Below are positions 36,001-48,000 of a DNA stretch of 64,000 nucleotides, piece by piece. This DNA comes from Chitinophaga pendula (GTDB lineage: Bacteria > Bacteroidota > Bacteroidia > Chitinophagales > Chitinophagaceae). The notes beneath the pieces are model-generated. The model ran no database searches. It was not told the DNA's origin and saw only the letters and a list, made by a program, of their open reading frames with translations. The stretch's first letter is position 1. Each line of letters opens with the position of its first letter. The stretch is taken from assembly GCF_020386615.1 (NCBI RefSeq), contig NZ_CP077769.1, forward strand, positions 3,286,001 to 3,350,000, read 5' to 3'. A program made the position numbers and the translations under genes.

Positions 36001-39000
36001 ATATTCTTCTATCACGAGGTGTGCGTTGGCGCCCCCGAATCCGAAGCTGCTTACGCCCGCTATCATTGGCTGGTTATCGTGTGTTGTCCAGGGGGAGGTG
36101 TGCTGCTGGAGGCGGAAAGGGCTGCCATCGAGCTGGAGATATTCATTAGGTGATTTGAGATGTGGGTTGCCAGGCAGTTGACGATGTTGCATGGCCAGGA
36201 GTACTTTCATGACACCGGCGATGCCGGCGGCAGCTTCCAGGTGGCCGATGTTGGTTTTAACGCTGCCGATGCTGCAATATGGCTGTGCGGGTATTGGGAG
36301 GCCCTGTTCTGCCAGCAGGGAGGTGAAAGCCAGTTTGAGGCCCTCTGTTTCGATCGGATCTCCCAGGGGGGTGCCGGTACCATGTGCTTCGATATAAGTT
36401 ACATCAGCCGGGTTTACTCCTGCGGATCTGTAGGCCTGTAAGAGGAGGTCTCTTTGTGCCAGCGGATTGGGAGAGGTGAGTGTATTGGCTTTGCCACCAT
36501 GGTTTTCTGCGGTGCCTTTTATTACGCCATATATGTGGTCGCCATCAGCGATGGCCTGTGCCAATGATTTCAGTATGACCACCCCTACTCCTTCGCCGCG
36601 GACATAGCCATTGGCGCTTTTGTCGAAGGTCTTACAGCGGCCCTCTTCGCTGAGCATGCCGGCGTGGCTGAAGGATAAAGTCAGCTCGGGGGTGATGAGC
36701 GCATTAACGCCACCGGCGATGGCTACATGACAGGTACCATTGCGGATGTTTTCTACGGCGCGATGGATGGCGATGAGGGAGCTGGAGCAGGCGGTATCTA
36801 TCGGTTCGCTGGGGCCATAGAGGTCCAGGAGGTAGGAGATGCGGTTGACCAGGATGGAGTGTACGTATCCGGTGGTGAAGTGCATGTGTCCGGCGAGGTC
36901 GGTCTGGCTGTTTACCAGCGAGGCATAGTCGGAGCCGGATACGCCGATGAATACGCCAGTGTTGGTACCTTTCAGCTGATCGGGAGCGATGGCGGCATCT
37001 TCGAGTGCGTGATAGACACTTTCCAGCAATATGCGTTGCTGGGGGTCCATCAGTTCGGCTTCGCGCGGTGATATGTTGAAGAACAGCGAGTCGAACTTAT
37101 CGATGTCGGTGATGAAGCCACCCCATCTGGCCTTGGTCTTGTTCTTTTCTTTCAGGGGATCGCCATCGTACTTTTTCCAATCCCAGCGATCTGCAGGTAT
37201 TTCTGTGATCAGGTCTTTATTGTCGCGGAGCTGTTCCCAGAAGGTCTTCAGATCCGGGGCACCCGGGAAGCGGCCGCTGATGCCAACGATAGCTACCGGG
37301 CTATTAGTACCTGGCGTGGGTTGGGCGGCCAGTTTTCGAAAACGAAGTCCATTCACTTTTGCCGGCACTGGCGCGGTCACTCTCTGTGCGGCAGGTCTGG
37401 CATGTTTTGCAGTTATTACTATGCTATTTGATTCGGCCAGGAATGTCTTCAGGCGATTGACGGTGGGGTAGTTATAAAATACGGTGGGTACGAGTTCGAT
37501 GTTGTAGTATTCATTCAGTGCGTTTGCGAACCGGGTGAGTAGTACGGAGTCGAAGCCATAGTCGCCGAATTTTCTGTTATCATCTATTTCTTCCGGGGTT
37601 ACTTTGGCCAGTTGGGCAATCACTTCCCTGAGTTTTGTTGCGACGGCCTCTTCCAGTTCGTGATGCGTTGTTGTCAGCGGTGCTTCTTCGAGGGCTTCGG
37701 TTTTAGGGTCGGTGGTGGTACCATCCGGCGATAAGGCAGAAAATTCCCGGAGGCTGAGTAATACCTGTCCCTGTTCGTTGAGCAGGTCCAGGTCGTAGGT
37801 GGCCACCTGTTGGTGATTATTTGTGCCCGGTGTTTTCCTGGCATATCCATAGAGTGTTTTCCCTTCTTCTACCGGTTGATAGAAGTTGACCTCTTTTACG
37901 AAGTATGGAAGCGCCAGGCGATACGGCTGTACCAAACCGCAGATGGTGTGCAACAAGCTATCCAGGATACCAGGGGTGTACATGCAGCCGGCGAGACCCG
38001 GGAGTTGTATCACGGATAATGCTTCGCTGGCTCCTACATTCAGTTGTTTTACGCCCCGGAAACTTTCTCCCAGTTGCAGGCCTTCTGCCAGGAAGACATC
38101 GTATATCCCTGACTGTGTGGAGGTGCAATGTGCTTTAAGCCAATGGAGGTCTACTGTAGGAGTGGCGGCGGCGGCACCGGTTATGATGTTACCTGTGCTA
38201 TGTATCCCGGTATCGCCGGTGACTTCGTAGCTGATGCCCTGTGTGGCCGGGTGGAGGGAGATATGAATGTCTTGTGGCGTGTTACCGACGAAGAACGGTT
38301 TCAACCAGCTGACATGGCGGAGTTGTATCACCTGTTGTTTTGCTGCCAGTGTACCGGCGGCTCTAGCGAGCTCGAGGTAGGCTACACCCGGCAATATCTT
38401 TTGGCCCCGTACGCGGTGATCGGACAGGAATACTTCGTTGCCGGTGTAGGTGCTGGTGTATTGCTGGATGTTGAGATCGGAGGTATTGCTATGTACCAGT
38501 GGGTGCAGTTTGCTTGTCTGCGGGGAGGTAAGTGTTTGTGGCAGCCAGTATCTGTTGCGGGCAAACGGATAACCCGGTAAGCTGATGCGGGCCGGTTGTG
38601 TATGGTTATAGAGGAGGCGCCAGTCGATCTCTGTTCCTTTGGTCCATAGTTTGGCGAGGGCGCGGAGTTCGTTATTGGCTACGGCGGCATGCAGGTATGC
38701 TTTGCCCGCTTCTCCTTCCAGGAGGAGGTCGATATCGGAGGTGGTGATGTTGCCGGTGAAGACATCGGCGCTATCTCCTATGAGGAAGTCTTCCAGTTGG
38801 GATTTCAGGTGTCTGGGGTCTTGCGCGATAATGGCCAGACGTTCATCCATGTGTTCTCGACCTGTCTGCAACGTGTAGGCCATATCGTGAAGGCGGCTAT
38901 CTGGGTTTGTGTTGATAAATGTGATGAGCTGCGACACTTTTTCCAGCAATCGATCTGATGTTCTGGCGGATAAGATGATGACAGCGGGGTTGGTATCCAT

Positions 39001-42000
39001 ATAGCTGTTGTCAGTAGCCGGTATGTATTCTTCGATGATCACATGTGCGTTGGCGCCACCGAAGCCGAAGCTGCTGACACCTGCGATCCTGGTCTTGTTA
39101 TCGGCGATTTGCCAAGGAGCGGTACGCTGTTGTAATGTGAACGGTGCGCCCTCCAGTTTAAGGAATTCGTTGGGTGTTGACAGGTGGGGATTGCCCGGCA
39201 ATGTGCGATGTTTCAGTGCCAGCAGGACTTTGATCACCCCTGCGATGCCGGCGGCCGCTTCGAGGTGGCCGATGTTTGCTTTAACGCTACCAACGGTGCA
39301 ATGCGGCGTTGTTGGTTGCGGTACCTGTTTTATTTTATACAAGGAGGCGAATGCATGTCTGAGGCCATCCATTTCGATAGGATCGCCGAGGGGGGTGCCG
39401 GTGCCATGGGCTTCCATGTAGCTTACGTCGCGCGGGTCTATGTCTGCTTCTTTGTAGGCGGTAACGATCAGTTCCTGTTGTGCTTTGGGGTTGGGGGAAG
39501 TCAATGTGTTTGCTTTCCCGCCATGGTTTTCGGCCGCACCTCTTATCACGCCATAGATATGGTCTCCATCTGCCTGTGCCTGTTTTAGCGATTTCAGTAT
39601 GACCATGCCTACCCCTTCACTTCTTACGTAGCCGTTGGCGCTTTGGTCGAAGGTCTTACATCTGCCATCTTCGCTGAGCATGCCTGCTTCGCTGAATGAC
39701 AAGGTGAGTTCCGGGGAGAGGAGTGCGTTGACACCGCCGGCGATGGCGATGGAGGAGCGGCCGCTGCGGATCTGTTCTGCTGCGCGGAGTATGGCGATGA
39801 GGGAGCTGGAGCAGGCGGTATCGACCGGTTCGCTGGGACCCCAGAGGTCCAGCAGGTAAGAGATGCGATTGACCAATACGGAGTGGACGGCGCCGGTGGC
39901 GTAGTGTGCCTGACCGGTGAGGTCGGTCTGGTTGTTGACCAGCAGTGAGTAGTCGGAGGTGGATACGCCGATGAATACGGCGGTGTTGGAACCTTTCAGC
40001 TGGCTGGCGACGATGCCAGCATCTTCGAGGGCGTGATAGACGGCCTCTAATGCGATGCGCTGTTGGGGGTCCATGAGTTCTGCTTCCCGAGGGGAGATGT
40101 TGAAGAACAGGGGGTCGAACTTATCGATGTCAGTGATAAAGCCGCCCCATTTGGCTTTGGTTTTATTTTTTTCTTTTAGCGGATCGCCGTAGTAGTGGGT
40201 CCAGTCCCAGCGGTCGGCAGGAATTTCGGTGATGAGGTCTTTTTCATCGCGGATATTTTCCCAGAAGGCGTTGACATCGGGGGATCCTGGGAATCGAGCG
40301 CTGATCCCAACTATGGCTACGCCATCGTCGTTGACCACGCGCGGAGGTGTCACTGCGTTGCGTACCGGCCTAGCTACTGTCCTATCGGTTACCGGGCTGA
40401 CGGCAGCAGGTAGTGCGACCTGTTGCGGTATATTTTGCGCTCTGTGTACAGCCGCCGGGAAAGTGGTGGCGAGGTGCAGGGCCAGTTCTTCCACTGTGGG
40501 ATGGTTGTAGAATACGGTGGGCAGGAGTTCCAGGTGGTAGGTGGCGTTCAAGGTATTGGCGAAGCGGCTCATGGTGACGGAGTCGAACCCATAGTCGCCG
40601 AATGCTTTGTTACGTTTGATGTTGGCCCCTTTCATCTTGAGGATATCTGCCATTATACGGAGTATGCCGATGGCTGCTTCTTCCTGTAGTGCATCCGGGG
40701 TGGCGGCCGGTGTTGCGATGCTGCCGGCGGTGGGCAGAACCTGTATCGTTTCCTGCGCGCCGGATAGGTAGCTGACCATGACCACTCCTTCTGCGGTGGT
40801 GAGTAGGGTGTCGAGGGCTATCATTCCTTCGGCGGACGGCAGCGGATGCATACCGAAGTGTTTTTCGAGGTAGCGAGCGGTATCTTCATTTACGCGCATG
40901 CCCCCCTCTTCCCAGAGGGGCCAGCTGATGCTCAAGGTTTTGCCATTCCGTTTACCATTGGCGCGTTCCTGGTTCCTGTATACGGCGTAGTTGTCCAGGA
41001 AGGCGTTGGCGGCTGCGTAGTCGGACTGGCCGATGTTACCTTTCTGACCTGTTACGGAGGTGTAATAGATCATGAAGTCCAGCGGTTCTTCGCGGGTGGC
41101 CATGTCCAGGTTGATCGCACCTAATACTTTGGCATCGAAGACCTCCTGTATCTGTGAGTTGGTTTTGTTGATAATGAAGCTATCGCGGATAACTCCTGCG
41201 GCATGTATTACGCCATTGATAGCGCCATGTTTGGCTTTGATCTGTTTGATGAGATCTTTTACAGCATCCAGTTTGCTGACATCGCAGGGATAGTATACGG
41301 CGCCGGGGATGTCTATGTGCGGTGGCTGTAGTGATCTGCCTGTCAGGATGATCTGTGTATCTTCGGTGCGGCTGATGTAGGCGGCGGCCAGTTGGCCCAG
41401 TACGCCGGCGCCGCCGGTTACGAGGTATACGCCACCTTCTCTTATTGTGGCCGGTGTTCCGGAGGAGAGAGGCTGCAGTGTTTTTTCCTCTCTCGCTCCT
41501 TGTATATGCCGCACCTCTACTCCATCTTTATTATGCTCGGCTTCTATCAGTGTAACGATCTGGCTGATATCTTTCAGCGAGAGGCTGTCGACTACTAATA
41601 CTTTGCCACTGAGCAGTGGATTTTCCAGCTGCATTGTCCTGAACAAACCGGTTATAAAAGCATATTCCGTATAGTCTGCCTGTTGGCAAACGAGGGTGAT
41701 ATGCGTACGTGATCTGAGGGAAATTTTTTCTTTTACGAGATTCAGTACCTGGACGAAGGAAGCGACGATCTGGTCTTGTATGACCGGTATCACTTCCTGT
41801 CCGAGTATGTCTTGTAATTTGTCGCAGAGGCCGACGGTTCCACCGGCTATCAGCAGTAGTGGCGCTGCTTCTTCCAGTGAAGGGACTTCGGTACCTGCTG
41901 TGTGTATCCATTCGGGTTGATAAAAGGAGGTATGTTGTTTTTTTTGTGTTGTTGTTCTGTCTGTGGGGAGGAAGATGAAATCCCGGAGGAATACCAGGAC

Positions 42001-45000
42001 TTTTCCTGATTCGTTCAGGAGGTAGAAGTCGGCAGTTACTACGGTGGGGTCCTGATCTGGTTTTCTGACCGCGTATCCCCATAATTCTTTGGCATGTTCC
42101 GGTTCGCCGCAGAAGGTGACTTCTCCTACGTGATAGGGCAGCATCAATTTGTAGGGCATCATGAGGCCATATATGGCATGTAGCAGGCTATCGAGGATGG
42201 CAGGTGGATATACCATTCCCGAGCCTGTAAGCGGCCGTATACGCGTTAATGCGGCATTATTTCCTTTATACAGGTTCATTACCCGTTGAAAATCGGGTCC
42301 CAGGTTCAGGCCGGCGGCATCGAAGCCGGTGTATATCTGTTCGTGGTCTACTTCGGCGGTCATTGTATGCAGCAGCTGGCGGATATCCAGCGGCGCCGGT
42401 GTCTCTACGCTGGCGGTGCTTAAGTGGCCGGTATTGTGTATGCCGGTGTCGCTGTATGTTTCGTATCCTATCTGTTGTGCATTGCGATAGAGGGTGATGT
42501 GGGCTTGTTTGTCTCCCTCTTTTACCCAGAGAGGTGTTAGCCAGCTTACATTTTTCAGCTGTGTGACTAGTTGACCGGTGCTGAGGGAGCCTGCTGCCCG
42601 TACCCATTCCAGGCTGGCTACGCCTGGCAGTATCTTATCCTTCCATACGCGGTGGTGTGTGAGGAAACTTTCTGTTCCGCTGAATATGGAAGTGTATTGC
42701 TGTTCATCGAGGGTAGAGGTGTTGGTATGCAACAGCGGATGTAGTGAGTTGGTGGCCGGTGTGAGGCATTTTTCCTTTAGTGGTAGCCAGTAGCGTTCTC
42801 TTGCGAAGGGATAGGCTGGCAGGCTTATGCGCTGGGGTTGTTGCTCGTTGTACAGCAGGGACCAATCGACGTGGTGGCCTTTCATCCAGTGTTGTGCGAG
42901 GCCTTGCCAGTTGGCGGTGTTGATGAACTGTTGTACGGCGGTACGCGCCTCTTCTCCTTTCCGTTGTTGCTGGGTTGTTACTTTATTACCGCTGCGGCAC
43001 GGTGTGTTGGAGAGCTGGCGGAGCCAATCGCGGGTATCTGTTGCTACCCAGGCGTATCGTTCTTCCATGGCTTCTCTTCCGGACTGCAGGGAATGTGCTA
43101 TGGCATGGATGTCCAGGTCGGGTTGTTGCTGCAGGTGTTGTTGCAGGATGCGTATCTGGTCTTGCAGGCGGTCTATGTTGGTGGCAGACAGTGTAACGAT
43201 GGCCGGGAAGTTATACTTCCGCGTTTTTACTTCCCGATGAAAATCTTCTACGATGATGTGGGCGTTGCTACCACCCGCACCGAAGGAACTCAGCATGGCC
43301 CGGCGTGGATGGGCGGCTGCAGCCTGTTTCCAGGATGTATGTTCCCGCTGTACGTAGAAGGGGGTATTTTCGAATGTGATATTAGGATTGAGGGTGGCGG
43401 CATGTAAGGAAGGCGCCAGTTCCTGGTGTTTGAACTGCAGCAGTATTTTGGTAAGCCCAGCTATGCCGGCGGCGGCTTCCAGGTGTCCTATATTGGACTT
43501 GACGGAGCCGATGGCGCAATATTGCTTGTCAGACGTGTAGGGTTGGAATGCTTTGCAGAGGCCTGTGATCTCTATGGGATCGCCGAGGCTGGTACCGGTA
43601 CCATGTGCTTCTACGTAGGAGATGGTGCGGGGGTCTATCTGTGTTTTGTGTAATACATCTGCGATGAGTGCAGCCTGCTGGTTAGGACTCGGTACGGTAT
43701 ATCCGTTGGTGCGCCCCCCATGGTTGACAGCGGAGCCTTTGATGACGCCATATATCTGGTCTCCATCGGCGATGGCTGCGTCCAGTGGTTTCAGTAGTAC
43801 GGCCCCTATCCCCTCTCCCGGTACGTAGCCATCACCTATGCCGAAGCTGCGGCAACGTCCATCTGTAGCGAGGAAGTTGTGTTGGCTCAGGAAGAGATAT
43901 TTGCTCAAGGAGAGTGACAGGTTGACGCCACCGGCGATGCAGCTATCGCACTCGCCATTGCGTATGCTTTCGCAGGCATAGTGCAGGGCGGTGAGGGAAG
44001 CGGAGCAAGCGGTATCAATAGCTACGCTGGGACCAGTCCAGTTGAAAAAGTAAGAGACGCGGTTGGGTATACTATACAGGAGGCCACTCGGTGCAAGGGG
44101 GTTGCCCAGCGAGGTCTGTTCTACGCCGAGGTTGACGTAAGGTTGCCAGAGTGCGCCTACGAAAACGCCTACTTTACGGGATCGGGCGGTCATCTTTTCC
44201 CGGGTGATGCCCGCATCTTCCAGGGTGGCCCATACTACTTCGAGGAACAATCTTTCCTGTGGGTCCATCTGTTCTGCTTCGCGCGGGGAGATGTTGAAGA
44301 ACAAGGGGTCGAATTTGTCTACGTCATTGATGAAGCCCCCCCATTTGGCATAGAGCAGTTCCTTCTCTCTATCCTCATTGAAGTATGGTTTATAATCGAA
44401 TCGATCTTCCGGTATTTCGACGACGCAGTCGCGGCCTTCTTTCAATATTTTCCAGAAGTCGGCTATGTTATCTGCCTGCGGATACTTCCCTCCTATTCCG
44501 ACGACGGCGATGTCGCCAGCATTATTATTAGCCGGAGGCGTAACTGGCGTTATTATCGTTTCTTCTACGGGGGCTACCACCTGTTGTTGCAGGACGGCAG
44601 CGTGTTTTTGCTGGAAATAAGCGGACAGCTCGCGGATATTCTGGTATTCAAAGAACAAGGTCTTCGACAGGTTACCAAATACACCTGCGAGGCGTTGATT
44701 GAGGTCGATGATCATGCGGGAGTTGATACCATAGTCCTGGAAGGAAGTCTCTGCATCCAGTTCTTCAAGCGCTACACCTATTCCATCATACAATAGCTCC
44801 ATCAGCAGTTTTTCCACTTCAGCGCTGCCGGCGGTTGTGGTGTTATCCTGCTGTTGTTGGGAGGATGTATTACCAGATATTTCGCGGATGGCGAAACCAA
44901 CGAGGCGGGCTACTACGTGACCTGTTTCGTCGGCGACCCAGGCATCGAATTTTTTGATGCCAGCGGTGCGGCTGTTGGCTTCATGTGCGATCGTGTGTAC

Positions 45001-48000
45001 GTAGCAGGTAGTAGGTAGCGGACCAATGAAGCGGATCTCATCGATGGCTACGGGGATGAAGCGGGTGGGCTCTACTCCTTTTGGTTTGTTATTGATGATC
45101 GCGGTCTGGAATACGCCGGTCAGCAAGCTTGGGTGCAGGACATATTCCACTGCTGTATCTGCCACATGTAGTGGCAGCTTCAGGTGGCCTAACGCCTCTT
45201 CTTTGTTTGCCCACAACTCTTCCATCGGCATAAAGGACGGGCCTACATGCAATCCTTCCGCGATGATCTGCGTGTATACCTGTTCGCGGGAGATGCGATT
45301 GGCGATGCGACCTTTGATCTTACTGAGATCGATGGAACCCAGTTCGGGGATGCTATTGGTTCCAATAGATCCCATTGCGTGGACGGTGTTATTACCAGCG
45401 GTATCTCTGCTGGTGATCTCGTAATCGTATACGCTGTCTTTTGCGAAAAGGCGTATATGTGCATCGATGGGAGCGCCCGGGGAAGAGAGGACTTCGGGCC
45501 AGTAGTTGTTATACAGGTGGAGTGCGGGCATACCAGCGAGGGCAGCTGCCTGCCGGGCCATTTCTATGTAGCAGGCACCCGGCACGTTGTATTTGCCATC
45601 GACTACATGGTCCTGCATGTAGAATTCGTCGTTATAGAAACGTTTGTTAAACATTAAAGCAGCCGGTTGTGCCCTGTTTACATCTATCAGTGATGCTTTG
45701 GGTGTATGGGATACCGTTATTGTCAGCGGCTCGTTTTCCAGGAAGGCGCTCAGCCGTTTGATGGTATTATGTTCTATCAATGTGATAGGGTTGACCTGTA
45801 CGCCCATTTGGGTTTGCAGGCCATCGGCGAGCTGCACGAGCCCACGGGAGTCGACACCCAAGGTATTGAAGCTGGTATTATCGTCTATGGCTGTGTTTTT
45901 ATTTATCAGCGGGCGGATCAGTTCCCGGAGCAGGCTGGCGAGGTCAGTGCCGGTAGTGGGCGTGGGAGCATCTATTACATTGAGGTGTTGTTCAATCTTT
46001 TGTTGTATGCCTTCTATGACAACTGCCTGGGAGTAGGATAGTCCTGCTGACAGGAGTTGTTCGAAACTTTTAATAGCGGACGTGTGGCTCATGGGTTTCA
46101 TGCCAAATACTTCCCATAGGTGTTCTCTTTCGTGGTCTGCAACGTCGATGCCACCATTTTCCCAGAGGGGCCAGTTGATGGCGAGGCTGACGCCGGGATG
46201 GCCGATGCCTTTACGCGCCTGCATGTAGTGGTCCAGGAAGTTGTTGGCAGCAGCGTAATCGCACTGGCCTTGGTTGGGCATGAGGGAGGCGATGGAGGAA
46301 AAGACGATAAAGAAGTCCAGCGGATCTTTTTTCGTGTATTCGTCGAGGCAGACCGTGCCCAGGACTTTGGGGGCTACTACCCTTTCGAAGGAAGCGATAT
46401 TCTTATTGATGATGAAGGCATCTTCTATCAGCCCTGCGGCATGTAGTACGCCATTGAGGGCACCGACCTGGGTATGTATGGTGCGGATGAGGTCTGCGAC
46501 ATCTGCTTCATTGGAGGCGTCGGCGGTGAAATAGCACGCTTTGCCACCCAGTTCGTTCAGGGTCTGTAGTTTCTGGTCGATGGCTGGGCTGAAGGCACGT
46601 CGGCCGACGAGGATGACGGTAGCTTTATATTTGGAGACCAGGTAACGTGCGAAGACCATTCCCAAGCCACCGGTGCCGCCGGTGATGAGGTAGCAGCCAT
46701 TCTCCCTGATCAATGGCGCTGCTGCTGCGGAGATGTCAGTTTTTATCACTACCCGTTCTTCCCGGCGGTTATTGCGATATAATATTTCGCGCAGCGGTGT
46801 ATTTGTATAACGTTTTAGCTCTTGTGCGAGGAGATCAAATCCGTTGCCGTTCATCTCTTCACTTATACCTATTGTGGTGAATGCCAGTCGGGGATTTTCG
46901 TAGTATAACGTCCGGGCGAATCCACCCATCATTTGTTTGATAGCGGCGCTTACGGAATCGCTGTGACTGTATGTATAGAGCAGCCTGATCTTTTCCAGGT
47001 GACCTGCTCTTATGAGGGCCTGGGAGAGGTATAGCAATGCATATATATCGCGGAGTTGTTCTGCGGGGGCTGCGGTGGTATCCCGGTTACACCTGTATAC
47101 GATGTTATCGATGCGGACGCCCACCTGTTGCAGCTCTTTCAATAGCCTGGTATATGCTTCCGGATCGGTTGGGTCTATGCAGAAGTGGTGTGTGCTGATC
47201 TTTTGGTACTGTTGACCAAGAGTTACCAATATGTTGGCGGCAGACGGGAAGGCTTTTGTCAGGGTATCGTAGCCAGCGTTGTCATAGTCAAATAGCAAGA
47301 TGCCGGCAGGTGTTGCTGCCAATACACCCAGCGTGCGTTCTGCCCAGGTGGAGGTATAATATAACATATCGGTGGAGGGTTTGTTACTACCGGAGTGGTA
47401 GTTACGTTTGACAAACATGTTGAAGCTGAGGATTACACGGCCATTGTGATCGCAGAGGTACATATCGAATGCGTAGTTGTGGCCTTCCCGATAGGCAGCT
47501 GCTTTGCGGACATAGGCATAGCAGGCATCTTTGAGGGGGCCATCACACTGTAGGGTATCGAGGTGAAAGGGCAGCAGTTGTCCGGTAGCCTGTACGTCGC
47601 CATATATGCAGAGGCCCACTACGGTCTGGAAGACGCCATCCAGCAGGGAAGGTTCCCAGGTATTGCCAGCGGCGCGCTGTTCGGGAGAGAGTAAGCACAA
47701 CGCTTCGGTGGTGCTGAAGTATGCTTCGCGGATGGGCTGGAAGGACGCTTTGTATTGCAAGCCGGTATTGCGGAACTGCTGGTATAAGGACGTTACTGAA
47801 GGGCGTTCCTTGCAGCGCAATTTAACATCATCCAGGTTGATGGATGCTGGTATAGCCGTAGCGGCTGTTGTCTGCATCTGGCCGGTAGCATGTATGCCCT
47901 CTTCGGAGGCAATTTCAAAATTATATCCGGCGGTTGTCTGTTGTAAGGTGATCCGTAATTGTACCGGTGTATCGTATACTTTAACGGGATACATCCATAA

